A stretch of 8,200 nucleotides of DNA from an uncultured Bacilli bacterium (GTDB taxonomy: Bacteria; Bacillota_I; Bacilli_A; RF39; UBA660): the NCBI GenBank assembly GCA_910586635.1, contig CAJUJA010000054.1, forward strand, positions 1-8,200, written 5' to 3'. The notes beneath the pieces were generated by a model, which saw only the letters and a list, made by a program, of their open reading frames with translations, had not been told where the DNA came from and ran no database searches. Shown here one piece after another: positions 1 to 6,092 of this stretch; the first letter of the stretch is position 1; every line of letters starts with the position of its first letter. The position numbers were made by a program, and so were the translations under genes.

Positions 1-1
1 T

Positions 2-736
2 GAAATAAAGGATCAATGTGACTTTGTTTTAATTCCAAGATTATTTTCGATAAAGAAAAAAGAAGCAGTTTGTACCAATTTTAACTGTTTATATGACTTA
101 GTTAACAACTCTTTTGATGAGATTAATATCCTAAATTATAATGTGGATTTAACTTCTAATGAAAACGAAGTATTAGGATTTTTAAAAATGGGCAAAAAAT
201 TAGGAATTTCTTATATACAGACCTATCATGCTTACCAATATGCAAAAAAAAGAAGTTTAGAGATTAGAAAAAAGAAAGAAGAAGAGCAAAGTCTAACATT
301 AACTAGTCCTAGTTTAAAGATTTTACTAGTAGCTCACCCTTATAATTTATATGATGATCTAGTAGGAAGACCTATTACCAATTTTTTAGAAAAACAAAAT
401 ATTACCATTCTTTATAGTGATCGAATTAATCATGAGTTAATTGATTCGGAATGTCGTAAAATATCAAGCGATATCCACTGGACCCACAGTAAGGAGATCA
501 TGGCTAGTATTCAGTATTACAAAGATAAAGTAGATGGTATGATTATTCTTTCTTCTTTTCCTTGTGGACCAGACTCCCTATCTACAGAATTAGTAATTAG
601 AACAGTTAAAAATATCCCTATTTTACATTTAATGATGGAAAATCTAAATAGTGATGTTGGATTGTTAACTAGATTAGAAAGTTTTATTGATATCTTAAGT
701 CAAAAAAAGGAGGGATTTGATGAGGAAAATCATTAG
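2..736 (+). CDS. DUF2229-type acyl-CoA dehydratase activase-related protein (COG3580-like), 5' end cut off by the window
   Basis: The frame is open from the first bases of the window to TAG at 734-736, so this is the C-terminal 244 residues of a longer protein; members usually run about 330-370 residues. A GTG at 143 could be taken as a start, but the codons before it already encode family sequence (IPRLFS, then CTNFNCLYDLV, visible residues 12-33), so it is internal. Family signatures follow: HPYNLYDD (visible residues 112-119), SSFPCGPDS (about 184-192) and TRLES (about 223-227), matching the family pattern of FPCGPDS followed by TRLEAF. The cysteines at visible residues 24, 29 and 188 could serve an iron-sulfur cluster, but this is inferred. 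The protein is related to the 2-hydroxyglutaryl-CoA dehydratase superfamily and is cotranscribed with the next two genes, probably as a partner in ATP-driven electron transfer. The family's substrate is unknown. The last 17 bases overlap the next gene. Confidence 0.85.
   Translation, partial: EIKDQCDFVLIPRLFSIKKKEAVCTNFNCLYDLVNNSFDEINILNYNVDLTSNENEVLGFLKMGKKLGISYIQTYHAYQYAKKRSLEIRKKKEEEQSLTLTSPSLKILLVAHPYNLYDDLVGRPITNFLEKQNITILYSDRINHELIDSECRKISSDIHWTHSKEIMASIQYYKDKVDGMIILSSFPCGPDSLSTELVIRTVKNIPILHLMMENLNSDVGLLTRLESFIDILSQKKEGFDEENH
708..713 (+). promoter_or_regulatory. Ribosome binding site that fixes the start of the COG3581-like gene
   Basis: AGGAGG lies six bases before ATG at 720. The in-frame TTG at 717 is only three bases from it, too close, so ATG 720 is the better start. 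The site lies inside the end of the upstream coding region, which fits translational coupling. Confidence 0.8.
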
Positions 737-1784
737 TTTTCCACATTTAGGGAACTACTTTGTTCCAGTGAAATACTTACTCAAGAGACTGACTAATTTA
801 GATGTGTGGGAAGCACCCCCAATTACCAAAAAAACATTAGAGTTAGGGAATAAATACTCTCCTAATGATGTTTGTATTCCTTTTAAATACAATTTAGGAA
901 ATTTTATAGAATCACTAGAAAATGGTGCCAATATCTTAGTACAGGCTGGTGGTGGATGTAGATACAGATATTATGCAGAAGTTCAAGAAAAAATACTAAG
1001 AGATTTAGGATATGAGTTTGATTTTATTAAGTTAATCTCTAAAGATAGAATTCACCCATTAGAAGTTTATAAGACTTTTAAAAACTTAAATCCTAAATTA
1101 TCTTTTCTTAAATTCCTTCATACCTTTTTAATCACTCTATTCTTTATTTATTATATGGATAAGATTGATGTTATTATTAGAAAACGAATTGGTTTTGAAG
1201 TTGTGAAAAATAGTTTTAAAAATTTAAAAGAGAAAATGTATAAGGACTTTTCAAAATGTAATCACCTCCTAACGCTTAGTATCCAGTATTTCAAATATAA
1301 AAAATTGTTTAAAAATTTAGAAATAAAAAAACCAAAAAATTGTTTAAAAGTAGGAATTATTGGAGAACTTTATACTTCCATGGAGGAGTTTTCTAGCTAC
1401 TTTTTAGAAGAACAATTAGCTAGTATGAATATAGAGATTAAAAGATATACAGATTTATCTTACCTTCTTTGGAAGAAAAGATTAACAACGAAATATATGC
1501 TTTTTAAAACAAGAAAATATTGTAAATATACATTGGGAGCTGACGGATTAGATAATGTTTACAGGACTTTAATGCTATCCAAAAAATATGATGGCATTAT
1601 TCATACGAAACCATTTGGATGCACTCCGGAAGTCGGAGCGATTCCTATTATTAAAAAAGTAGCCAGTGATAAAAATATCCCCATTATTTTCTTCTCATAT
1701 GACTGTGAAACATCAAAAGAAGGAATTAATACGAGATTAGAGGCATTTTATGATTTGATCAAATTTAGAAAGGAGACAAAATGA
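720..1784 (+). CDS. 2-hydroxyacyl-CoA dehydratase-related protein (COG3581-like)
   Basis: 354 residues from ATG 720. Recognised by a chain of family motifs: SFPHLGNYFVPVK near the N-terminus (6-18), ELGNKYSPNDVCIPFKYNLGN (41-61, Cys52), AGGGCRYRYYAE (76-87, Cys80), KPFGCTPE (297-304, Cys301) and EGINTRLEAFYD (334-345). The cysteines in these motifs are conserved in the family and are candidate cluster ligands; this is inferred. The family is related to the B/C subunits of (R)-2-hydroxyacyl-CoA dehydratases, but its reaction is not established, so dehydratase activity should not be assumed. The middle (about 115-215) is Lys- and aromatic-rich with a short hydrophobic patch (FLITLFFIYYM), perhaps a buried helix rather than a true membrane segment. 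It overlaps the upstream gene by 17 bases and the downstream gene by 4 (ATGA), so the three products are probably made in fixed proportion. Confidence is high for the family and low for the substrate. Confidence 0.87.
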   Translation: MRKIISFPHLGNYFVPVKYLLKRLTNLDVWEAPPITKKTLELGNKYSPNDVCIPFKYNLGNFIESLENGANILVQAGGGCRYRYYAEVQEKILRDLGYEFDFIKLISKDRIHPLEVYKTFKNLNPKLSFLKFLHTFLITLFFIYYMDKIDVIIRKRIGFEVVKNSFKNLKEKMYKDFSKCNHLLTLSIQYFKYKKLFKNLEIKKPKNCLKVGIIGELYTSMEEFSSYFLEEQLASMNIEIKRYTDLSYLLWKKRLTTKYMLFKTRKYCKYTLGADGLDNVYRTLMLSKKYDGIIHTKPFGCTPEVGAIPIIKKVASDKNIPIIFFSYDCETSKEGINTRLEAFYDLIKFRKETK

Positions 1785-2725
1785 AAAAAGGTTATTTAGG
1801 AGTAGATATTGGATCTATTTCTACCAAAGCAGTTGTCATTGATGAAAATAGCAAGATTCTTCTTAGTAAGTATATTTGGACAGAAGGAAATCCAATTGAG
1901 GCAGTAAAAAAAATTATGGTGGATTTTAAAAAAAATTGTCCAAAGGATCTTAAAATTGTTGGAGTAGGAACAACTGGTTCTGCAAGAAGACTAATTGGTT
2001 CTATTTTAAACGCAAGTATCATAAAAAATGAAATTACGGCTCATGCTATTGGAACATTAGCTTCCTATCCTGATGCCCGAACTATTTTAGAAATTGGTGG
2101 ACAGGACTCTAAGATTATTTTAATTGATAAGAAAATTGTTGTGGATTATGCCATGAATACTTTATGTGCTGCTGGAACTGGTTCTTTCTTATCTAGTCAA
2201 GCAAAGCGTTTAGGAATTCAAGTGGAGGACTTTGGAAAAATTGCACTTACTAGTAACAATCCCACTCCAATTGCCGCTAGATGTACTGTTTTTGCAGAAA
2301 GTGATTTGGTTCATAAAGCTCAAATGGGATATGAGAAAAAAGATATTATCGCAGGTCTTTGTAAAAGTGTTGCTCTTAACTACTTAAACAATGTTGCTAA
2401 GGGTAAAAAAATCATAGAACCCATTATTTTTCAAGGAGGAGTCAGCAAAAATATTGGTGTCGTGAAAGCATTTGAAAAAATACTAGATACCAAGATTATT
2501 ACAGATCCAAATGGACACCTAATGGGAGCTATTGGAGTTGCTATTTTATCTAAAAAAGAGTCTGATATTGAATTTCATTTTGATATTGCAGATTATGAGT
2601 ATCATACAAGTAGTAAATTTTGTAGTGGCTGCCCTAATAACTGTGAAGTAATACTCGTAAAAAAAGAAGATGAAATTATTGATTCTTGGGGAAACAGATG
2701 TGAGCGAGGCAGTATAAAAAACTGA
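1781..2725 (+). CDS. 2-hydroxyacyl-CoA dehydratase activator, HgdC/BcrAD/BadFG-type ATPase (COG1924-like)
   Basis: 314 residues of the ASKHA (actin/Hsp70/sugar kinase) ATPase fold. Visible motifs are phosphate-1 GVDIGSISTKAVVID (7-21), GTTGSARRLIG (63-73), phosphate-2 EIGGQDSKI (104-112), LCAAGTGSF (128-136), RCTVFAESD (167-175) and the adenosine-site FQGGVSKN (217-224). Cys129 and Cys168 fall where HgdC of Acidaminococcus holds the [4Fe-4S] cluster shared by the homodimer (Cys127 and Cys166 there), so the protein very probably is an ATP-driven single-electron donor. The natural acceptor would be the two upstream gene products. Beyond the usual activator length of about 260 residues there is a tail with Cys281, Cys284, Cys288 and Cys307 that could hold a second metal centre. 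AGGAG at 1771-1775 lies five bases before the ATG, and ATGA overlaps the previous stop. The TGA stop sits within the stem of the following terminator. Assignment of the fold and cluster site is firm; the pathway is unknown. Confidence 0.92.
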   Translation: MKKGYLGVDIGSISTKAVVIDENSKILLSKYIWTEGNPIEAVKKIMVDFKKNCPKDLKIVGVGTTGSARRLIGSILNASIIKNEITAHAIGTLASYPDARTILEIGGQDSKIILIDKKIVVDYAMNTLCAAGTGSFLSSQAKRLGIQVEDFGKIALTSNNPTPIAARCTVFAESDLVHKAQMGYEKKDIIAGLCKSVALNYLNNVAKGKKIIEPIIFQGGVSKNIGVVKAFEKILDTKIITDPNGHLMGAIGVAILSKKESDIEFHFDIADYEYHTSSKFCSGCPNNCEVILVKKEDEIIDSWGNRCERGSIKN

Positions 2726-2751
2726 TAGAAAATAACATTCTACCAGTTTTT
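2716..2751. terminator. Bidirectional terminator between convergent genes
   Basis: An inverted repeat has arms at 2716-2730 and 2738-2751 around a seven-base loop, with an A-run on the left and a T-run on the right, so either strand gives a hairpin followed by U. On the - strand all ten core positions pair (one G-U wobble); on the + strand the same position is an A-C mismatch, so it should work better for the ABC-F transcript. The activator's TGA stop lies in the left arm. Confidence 0.75.
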
Positions 2752-2755
2752 ATTA

Positions 2756-4342
2756 TTAATTTTTAGTTTCCATATATTCTTCATAGGTCTTCCTTCTATC
2801 TATTATCGAACCGTCACTTTGAATATCAATTATTCGATTCGCAACTGTTGAATTTAATTCGTAGTCTCGGCTGGTAAAAACTAACTCTCCCCCAAATCGT
2901 TCCATTCCCTTATTAAGAGACGTAATGCTTTCTAGGTCTAAATGATTAGTAGGTTCATCTAGTATTAAGAAATTAGGAGACTCTAACATCATTTTTGATA
3001 GCATGCACCTAGCTTTCTCTCCTCCAGATAAAACATTTACTTTTTTAAAAACATCCTCTCCAGAAAATAACATTCTACCTAAAAATCCCCTAAGAATGGT
3101 TTCATCTTTAATATCATAAAACTGTCCAATCCATTCCATAATGTTTTTACTGGTCTTAAAGTATTCTGTATTATCTTGAGGTAAATATCCATACTCTATC
3201 GTTTTCCCCCACTCTACCATTCCCTTATAGTCCCTATCTTTTCCACTTAATATATTAAATAATGTTGTTTTTACAAAGTCATCTTCAGCAAGAAACGCTA
3301 CTTTATCTCCTTTTAAGATCGTGAAAGAAACCTTATTTAAAATCTTTTTTCCATCTACTTCTTTCGTAAGTGAAGTTACTTTTAATATTTCTTTTCCTAC
3401 TGGTTTTTCTATTTTAAAATCAATAAAGGGGTATTTTCTAGAGGAAGGTACAATCTCATCTAATTCAATTTTTTCTAACATTTTCTTACGAGAGGTTGCT
3501 TGGCGAGATTTTGATGCATTTGCTGAGAACCTTGCAATGAAAGCCTGTAATTCTTTCATTTTTTCTTCTTTCTTTTTATTAGAATCTCTCATTTGCTTTT
3601 GTAATAGTTCAGAAGATTCATACCAAAAATCATAGTTTCCAATATAAAGTTTAATTTTTCCATAATCAATGTCTGCAATATGGGTACAAACATTATTTAA
3701 AAAATGCCTATCGTGGCTTACTACAATTACGGTGTTTTTAAAGTTAATTAAAAACTCTTCTAACCATTTAATTGCAGCAATATCTAAACTGTTGGTAGGT
3801 TCATCCAAAAGTAAGATATCTGGATTTCCAAAAAGAGCTCCTGCAAGTAAAACCTTTACACGATCCTTTACTGGAATTTCTTTCATTAAAGCATCATGAA
3901 AATTTTGCTCCACCCCTAAATTATTTAAAAGGGTTGCTGCATCTGATTCTGCATTCCAGCCATCTAAATCCATAAATTCTGCCTCTAAATTAGCAAGTCG
4001 CATTCCATCTTCATCACTAAACTCTGTATGAGAATACAATTCATTTTTCTCTTCTATAATCTTATAAAGTTTCTCATTGCCCATGATTACAACATCAAGT
4101 ACTCTCATATCATCATACTGATAATGGTCCTGTTTTAATATAGAAAGTCTTTCGCCTTTCGTCATAGAAACATCTCCTGTTGTTGTATCTATCTCACCAG
4201 ATAGTATTTTTAAAAAAGTAGACTTACCACTTCCATTCGCACCAATTAGTCCATAACAGTTTCCATTTGTAAACTTTAAATTCACATCTTCAAATAAGGT
4301 TCTTTTTCCAAATTTTAAACTTACATTATTTACCTGTAACAT
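2756..4342 (-). CDS. ABC-F family ATPase, YbiT/YkpA type
   Basis: 528 residues with two ABC ATPase domains and no membrane segment, the layout of ABC-F translation-associated ATPases; length and sequence match E. coli YbiT (about 530). NBD1 has Walker A GANGSGKST (34-42), Walker B ILLLDEPTN (176-184, Glu181) and switch SHDRH (209-213); its signature region is weak (PVKDRVKVLLA). The linker expected to reach the ribosomal tRNA site spans about 240-310 and carries the hallmark ARFSANASKSRQATSR (270-285). NBD2 keeps signature LSGGE (438-442) and Walker B FLILDEPTNHLD (458-469), but its Walker A is eroded to LAEDDFVKTT (351-360) and the switch His is Arg (SRD, 491-493). Role by family: cytoplasmic, binds the ribosome and modulates translation; antibiotic resistance is possible in ABC-F but not indicated here. 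GAGGTGG lies four bases before the ATG. There is no leader ORF or attenuator of the kind seen before inducible resistance ABC-F genes. Confidence 0.93.
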   Translation of the reverse strand: MLQVNNVSLKFGKRTLFEDVNLKFTNGNCYGLIGANGSGKSTFLKILSGEIDTTTGDVSMTKGERLSILKQDHYQYDDMRVLDVVIMGNEKLYKIIEEKNELYSHTEFSDEDGMRLANLEAEFMDLDGWNAESDAATLLNNLGVEQNFHDALMKEIPVKDRVKVLLAGALFGNPDILLLDEPTNSLDIAAIKWLEEFLINFKNTVIVVSHDRHFLNNVCTHIADIDYGKIKLYIGNYDFWYESSELLQKQMRDSNKKKEEKMKELQAFIARFSANASKSRQATSRKKMLEKIELDEIVPSSRKYPFIDFKIEKPVGKEILKVTSLTKEVDGKKILNKVSFTILKGDKVAFLAEDDFVKTTLFNILSGKDRDYKGMVEWGKTIEYGYLPQDNTEYFKTSKNIMEWIGQFYDIKDETILRGFLGRMLFSGEDVFKKVNVLSGGEKARCMLSKMMLESPNFLILDEPTNHLDLESITSLNKGMERFGGELVFTSRDYELNSTVANRIIDIQSDGSIIDRRKTYEEYMETKN

Positions 4343-4365
4343 ATAACCACCTCAAAACTATTAAA

Positions 4366-4394
4366 ATCTTAACAAAAAAAAAGAAAAATGACAA
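4366..4394 (-). promoter_or_regulatory. Promoter of the ABC-F gene
   Basis: On the - strand, -35 TTGTCA (4394-4389) and -10 TAAGAT (4371-4366) are 17 bases apart, giving a 5' leader of roughly 15-20 bases before the ATG at 4342. The match is five of six at -35 and four of six at -10. The -35 lies just downstream of the stop of the 245-residue gene, so the ABC-F gene can be transcribed separately from the operon upstream. Confidence 0.5.
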
Positions 4395-4395
4395 G

Positions 4396-5133
4396 CTATT
4401 TCTTTACATAAACGTTTTTTGTAAATGAATGCTTTTGGGAAGCATTTGCCGTTTCATCTCCAAGTAAAGATCGAAATATAGATTTATCAACCTCACTACA
4501 TCCCATTGAATCTAGATATTGATTCAATAAGTTATTGTGTGCTTTATCTATCATTTCTCTTTTTCTTTTTCCATATTCCGAAAACATTTCTACTCTATCT
4601 AAAAAATCAGCATTATATTCGTTGTCATCTCTAACAGGAATCCAATCATTCCTCATAAGTTCTCCATCATATTTAGAATCATGTAATTGTTGTAACTCAT
4701 CTGTACTTTTAGCCACCTCATTACCACAAAGTGCTATTACTGCATTCAAACTCTCACATTGCATTTCTTTTTGATGGATTTTTCTCTTACTTACAATAGA
4801 ACTAATAATAGGAGCTACTATGTATGGGGCAGATGATACTGGATAACCAGTAACAACATTAATTGGAGTTAAACAAACAGAAGAAACTATAGCAAGAAAT
4901 AAAGATTTATAGGCAATTCCCCTTCTATATACTTCTTTATCAGCAATTAAAAGAGAATCAGATAAACACTCCTCTACTTTTTCACTAAATATATCTAATA
5001 AAAATTCTATTCTATTTTCTAAAGCGAGTATTTCTCCAACATCAACATTATGTTCTAATTCTGCCTTATGTAGTTTTTGATTCTCATCATAGACATTTAA
5101 CACCTTTCCTGTTATTAAATATTCTTTATTCAT
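4396..5133 (-). CDS. Unrecognised protein with two hydrophobic segments, third gene of the kinase/phosphoesterase operon
   Basis: 245 residues; I do not recognise a family. The layout is a polar, acidic and probably helical N-terminus (1-72), two hydrophobic stretches (about 73-95 and 98-115) separated by a Gly-Tyr-Pro turn, then a basic stop (SKRKIHQK, 115-122) and a charged, probably helical C-terminal half ending in a basic tail. This fits a re-entrant or two-pass membrane hairpin with both large soluble parts on the same, probably cytoplasmic, side. There is no signal peptide and no enzymatic motif. Five scattered Cys residues form no obvious metal motif. AGGAGG lies six bases before the ATG, and the ATG overlaps the stop of the metallophosphoesterase as ATGA, so the two are translationally coupled and probably act together. 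A membrane anchor or substrate for that phosphoesterase is one possibility, inferred only from gene order. Coding status is supported by the ribosome binding site, length and overlap. Confidence 0.8.
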   Translation of the reverse strand: MNKEYLITGKVLNVYDENQKLHKAELEHNVDVGEILALENRIEFLLDIFSEKVEECLSDSLLIADKEVYRRGIAYKSLFLAIVSSVCLTPINVVTGYPVSSAPYIVAPIISSIVSKRKIHQKEMQCESLNAVIALCGNEVAKSTDELQQLHDSKYDGELMRNDWIPVRDDNEYNADFLDRVEMFSEYGKRKREMIDKAHNNLLNQYLDSMGCSEVDKSIFRSLLGDETANASQKHSFTKNVYVKK

Positions 5134-6050
5134 AATATTCCTCCTCTATTCAAATTATATATCATTCTTTTTTCAAACTGTAAACTATGATTATCACTAG
5201 GTCGCATGTGAATCAATTCTACATCTGGTATAAATATTTTATTCATGATTTGTGAAAGGATGGACAATTCCGAAGAGGTAGTTACCTTAGTCATTCCATT
5301 AGAAACAATCAATGATGAATCATCATTAGTCCAATAACCAAATGCATTTGGTTGACTGATTTTGTAATATGGTCCAACGATTCCAATATGATTTTTAGAT
5401 CTATTTTGAATAGATATAGGGGTTAGACCACCATGATTGTGACCTGATAAAATCAAGTCTATGTCACTTAATTCAGATAAATGAAGAAGTTGATTATCTT
5501 TGACCAATGAATTTGGAGTATGTGATAACAAAATATTAAATTTATCTGGATTTAAACGAATAGAATTCCTAGATAACATCTGATAAAATCTTTTTCTATT
5601 TTCTCCTTCTTGATACCATTCTGTAGGCATATTAATTGATGATATTGAACTATTTTTATCAATATCATGGTTTTCGATTAAGTCTGTCATAACAAGGCAA
5701 TCAGTTTCCTTTTTTAAATCTTCAAAAAAGGAAAAATCATTGGTGGGAATTTCAATTTTTTGCATGCCATTTTTACGAAAAATTACATTGTCATGATCAC
5801 CATGAGAAATAAAGACTCTAACGTACTGACTGAGAAGTTTTAGTTCTTTAATGATGTCCTCCTTTCCTGAGGACTCTACATGATCTAATATATCACCTGA
5901 AACTGTAAGGTACTTCACTTTATTAGTTAACAAGTATTTTATACATTTTAATGCATTAACATTCGAATGGATATCACTCACTGCTAATGTATCATAATAT
6001 TGATTTACTTTTTGTGATTCTAAGTTATACTCATTGACTCTAATTTTCAT
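5130..6050 (-). CDS. Calcineurin-like metallophosphoesterase
   Basis: 306 residues with the ordered motifs of the calcineurin-like phosphoesterase fold: DIH (Asp26, His28), GDILD (52-56, Asp53), GDHD (84-87, in place of the usual GNHD/E), SHTP (His177) and GHNHGG (203-208, His204 and His206). These residues normally bind two divalent metals and catalyse phosphomonoester or phosphodiester hydrolysis. The spacing and the SHTP...SGHNHGG end resemble the YkuE/YaeI-like branch. There is no signal peptide or membrane segment, so it is probably cytoplasmic. The substitution of Asp85 for the Asn metal ligand is unusual and may alter metal choice or activity. About 90 residues follow the last motif and are of unknown role. 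AAGGAGA lies six bases before the ATG. It sits 42 bases after the kinase-like gene and overlaps the next gene by ATGA, so it may reverse the modification made by the kinase-like protein; that is inferred from context. The substrate is unknown. Confidence 0.9.
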   Translation of the reverse strand: MKIRVNEYNLESQKVNQYYDTLAVSDIHSNVNALKCIKYLLTNKVKYLTVSGDILDHVESSGKEDIIKELKLLSQYVRVFISHGDHDNVIFRKNGMQKIEIPTNDFSFFEDLKKETDCLVMTDLIENHDIDKNSSISSINMPTEWYQEGENRKRFYQMLSRNSIRLNPDKFNILLSHTPNSLVKDNQLLHLSELSDIDLILSGHNHGGLTPISIQNRSKNHIGIVGPYYKISQPNAFGYWTNDDSSLIVSNGMTKVTTSSELSILSQIMNKIFIPDVELIHMRPSDNHSLQFEKRMIYNLNRGGIL

Positions 6051-6092
6051 ATTGGTTCTCCTTTTTTGATTATTTCTGTTAAATTAATATAT

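Noticed and set aside
143..145. GTG as the start of the first gene
   Set aside because: The frame is open back to the window edge and the upstream codons encode family-like sequence with conserved cysteines; no ribosome binding site precedes the GTG.
1110..1170. Possible membrane segment in the COG3581-like protein (FLITLFFIYYM)
   Set aside because: It is short and flanked by Lys-rich soluble sequence in a family of cytoplasmic proteins; more likely a buried helix.
1792..2022. Open frame of 76 codons on the - strand inside the activator gene
   Set aside because: It lies wholly antisense to a gene with clear motifs and has no family resemblance or supporting start signals.
3321..3899. Two + strand open frames (3321-3635 and 3669-3899) inside the ABC-F gene
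   Set aside because: They mirror the conserved linker and NBD1 coding sequence on the other strand; the translations look like antisense low-complexity sequence rich in Ser, Phe and Leu.
4343..4395. Antibiotic-sensing leader or attenuator before the ABC-F gene
   Set aside because: The gap is only about 53 bases, with a promoter and ribosome binding site but no leader peptide or competing hairpins, and the protein type (YbiT/YkpA) is not a typical resistance ABC-F.
4372..4408. AAAGAAA/TTTCTTT hairpin plus T-run after the 245-residue gene as a terminator on the - strand
   Set aside because: The stem is nearly all A-U with one G-C pair and a long loop, too weak to call; some read-through into the ABC-F gene is therefore possible.
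4535..4774. + strand open frame of 79 codons opposite the 245-residue gene
   Set aside because: Antisense to a gene with a good ribosome binding site and coupled start; the product is Ser/Leu-rich with no recognisable feature.
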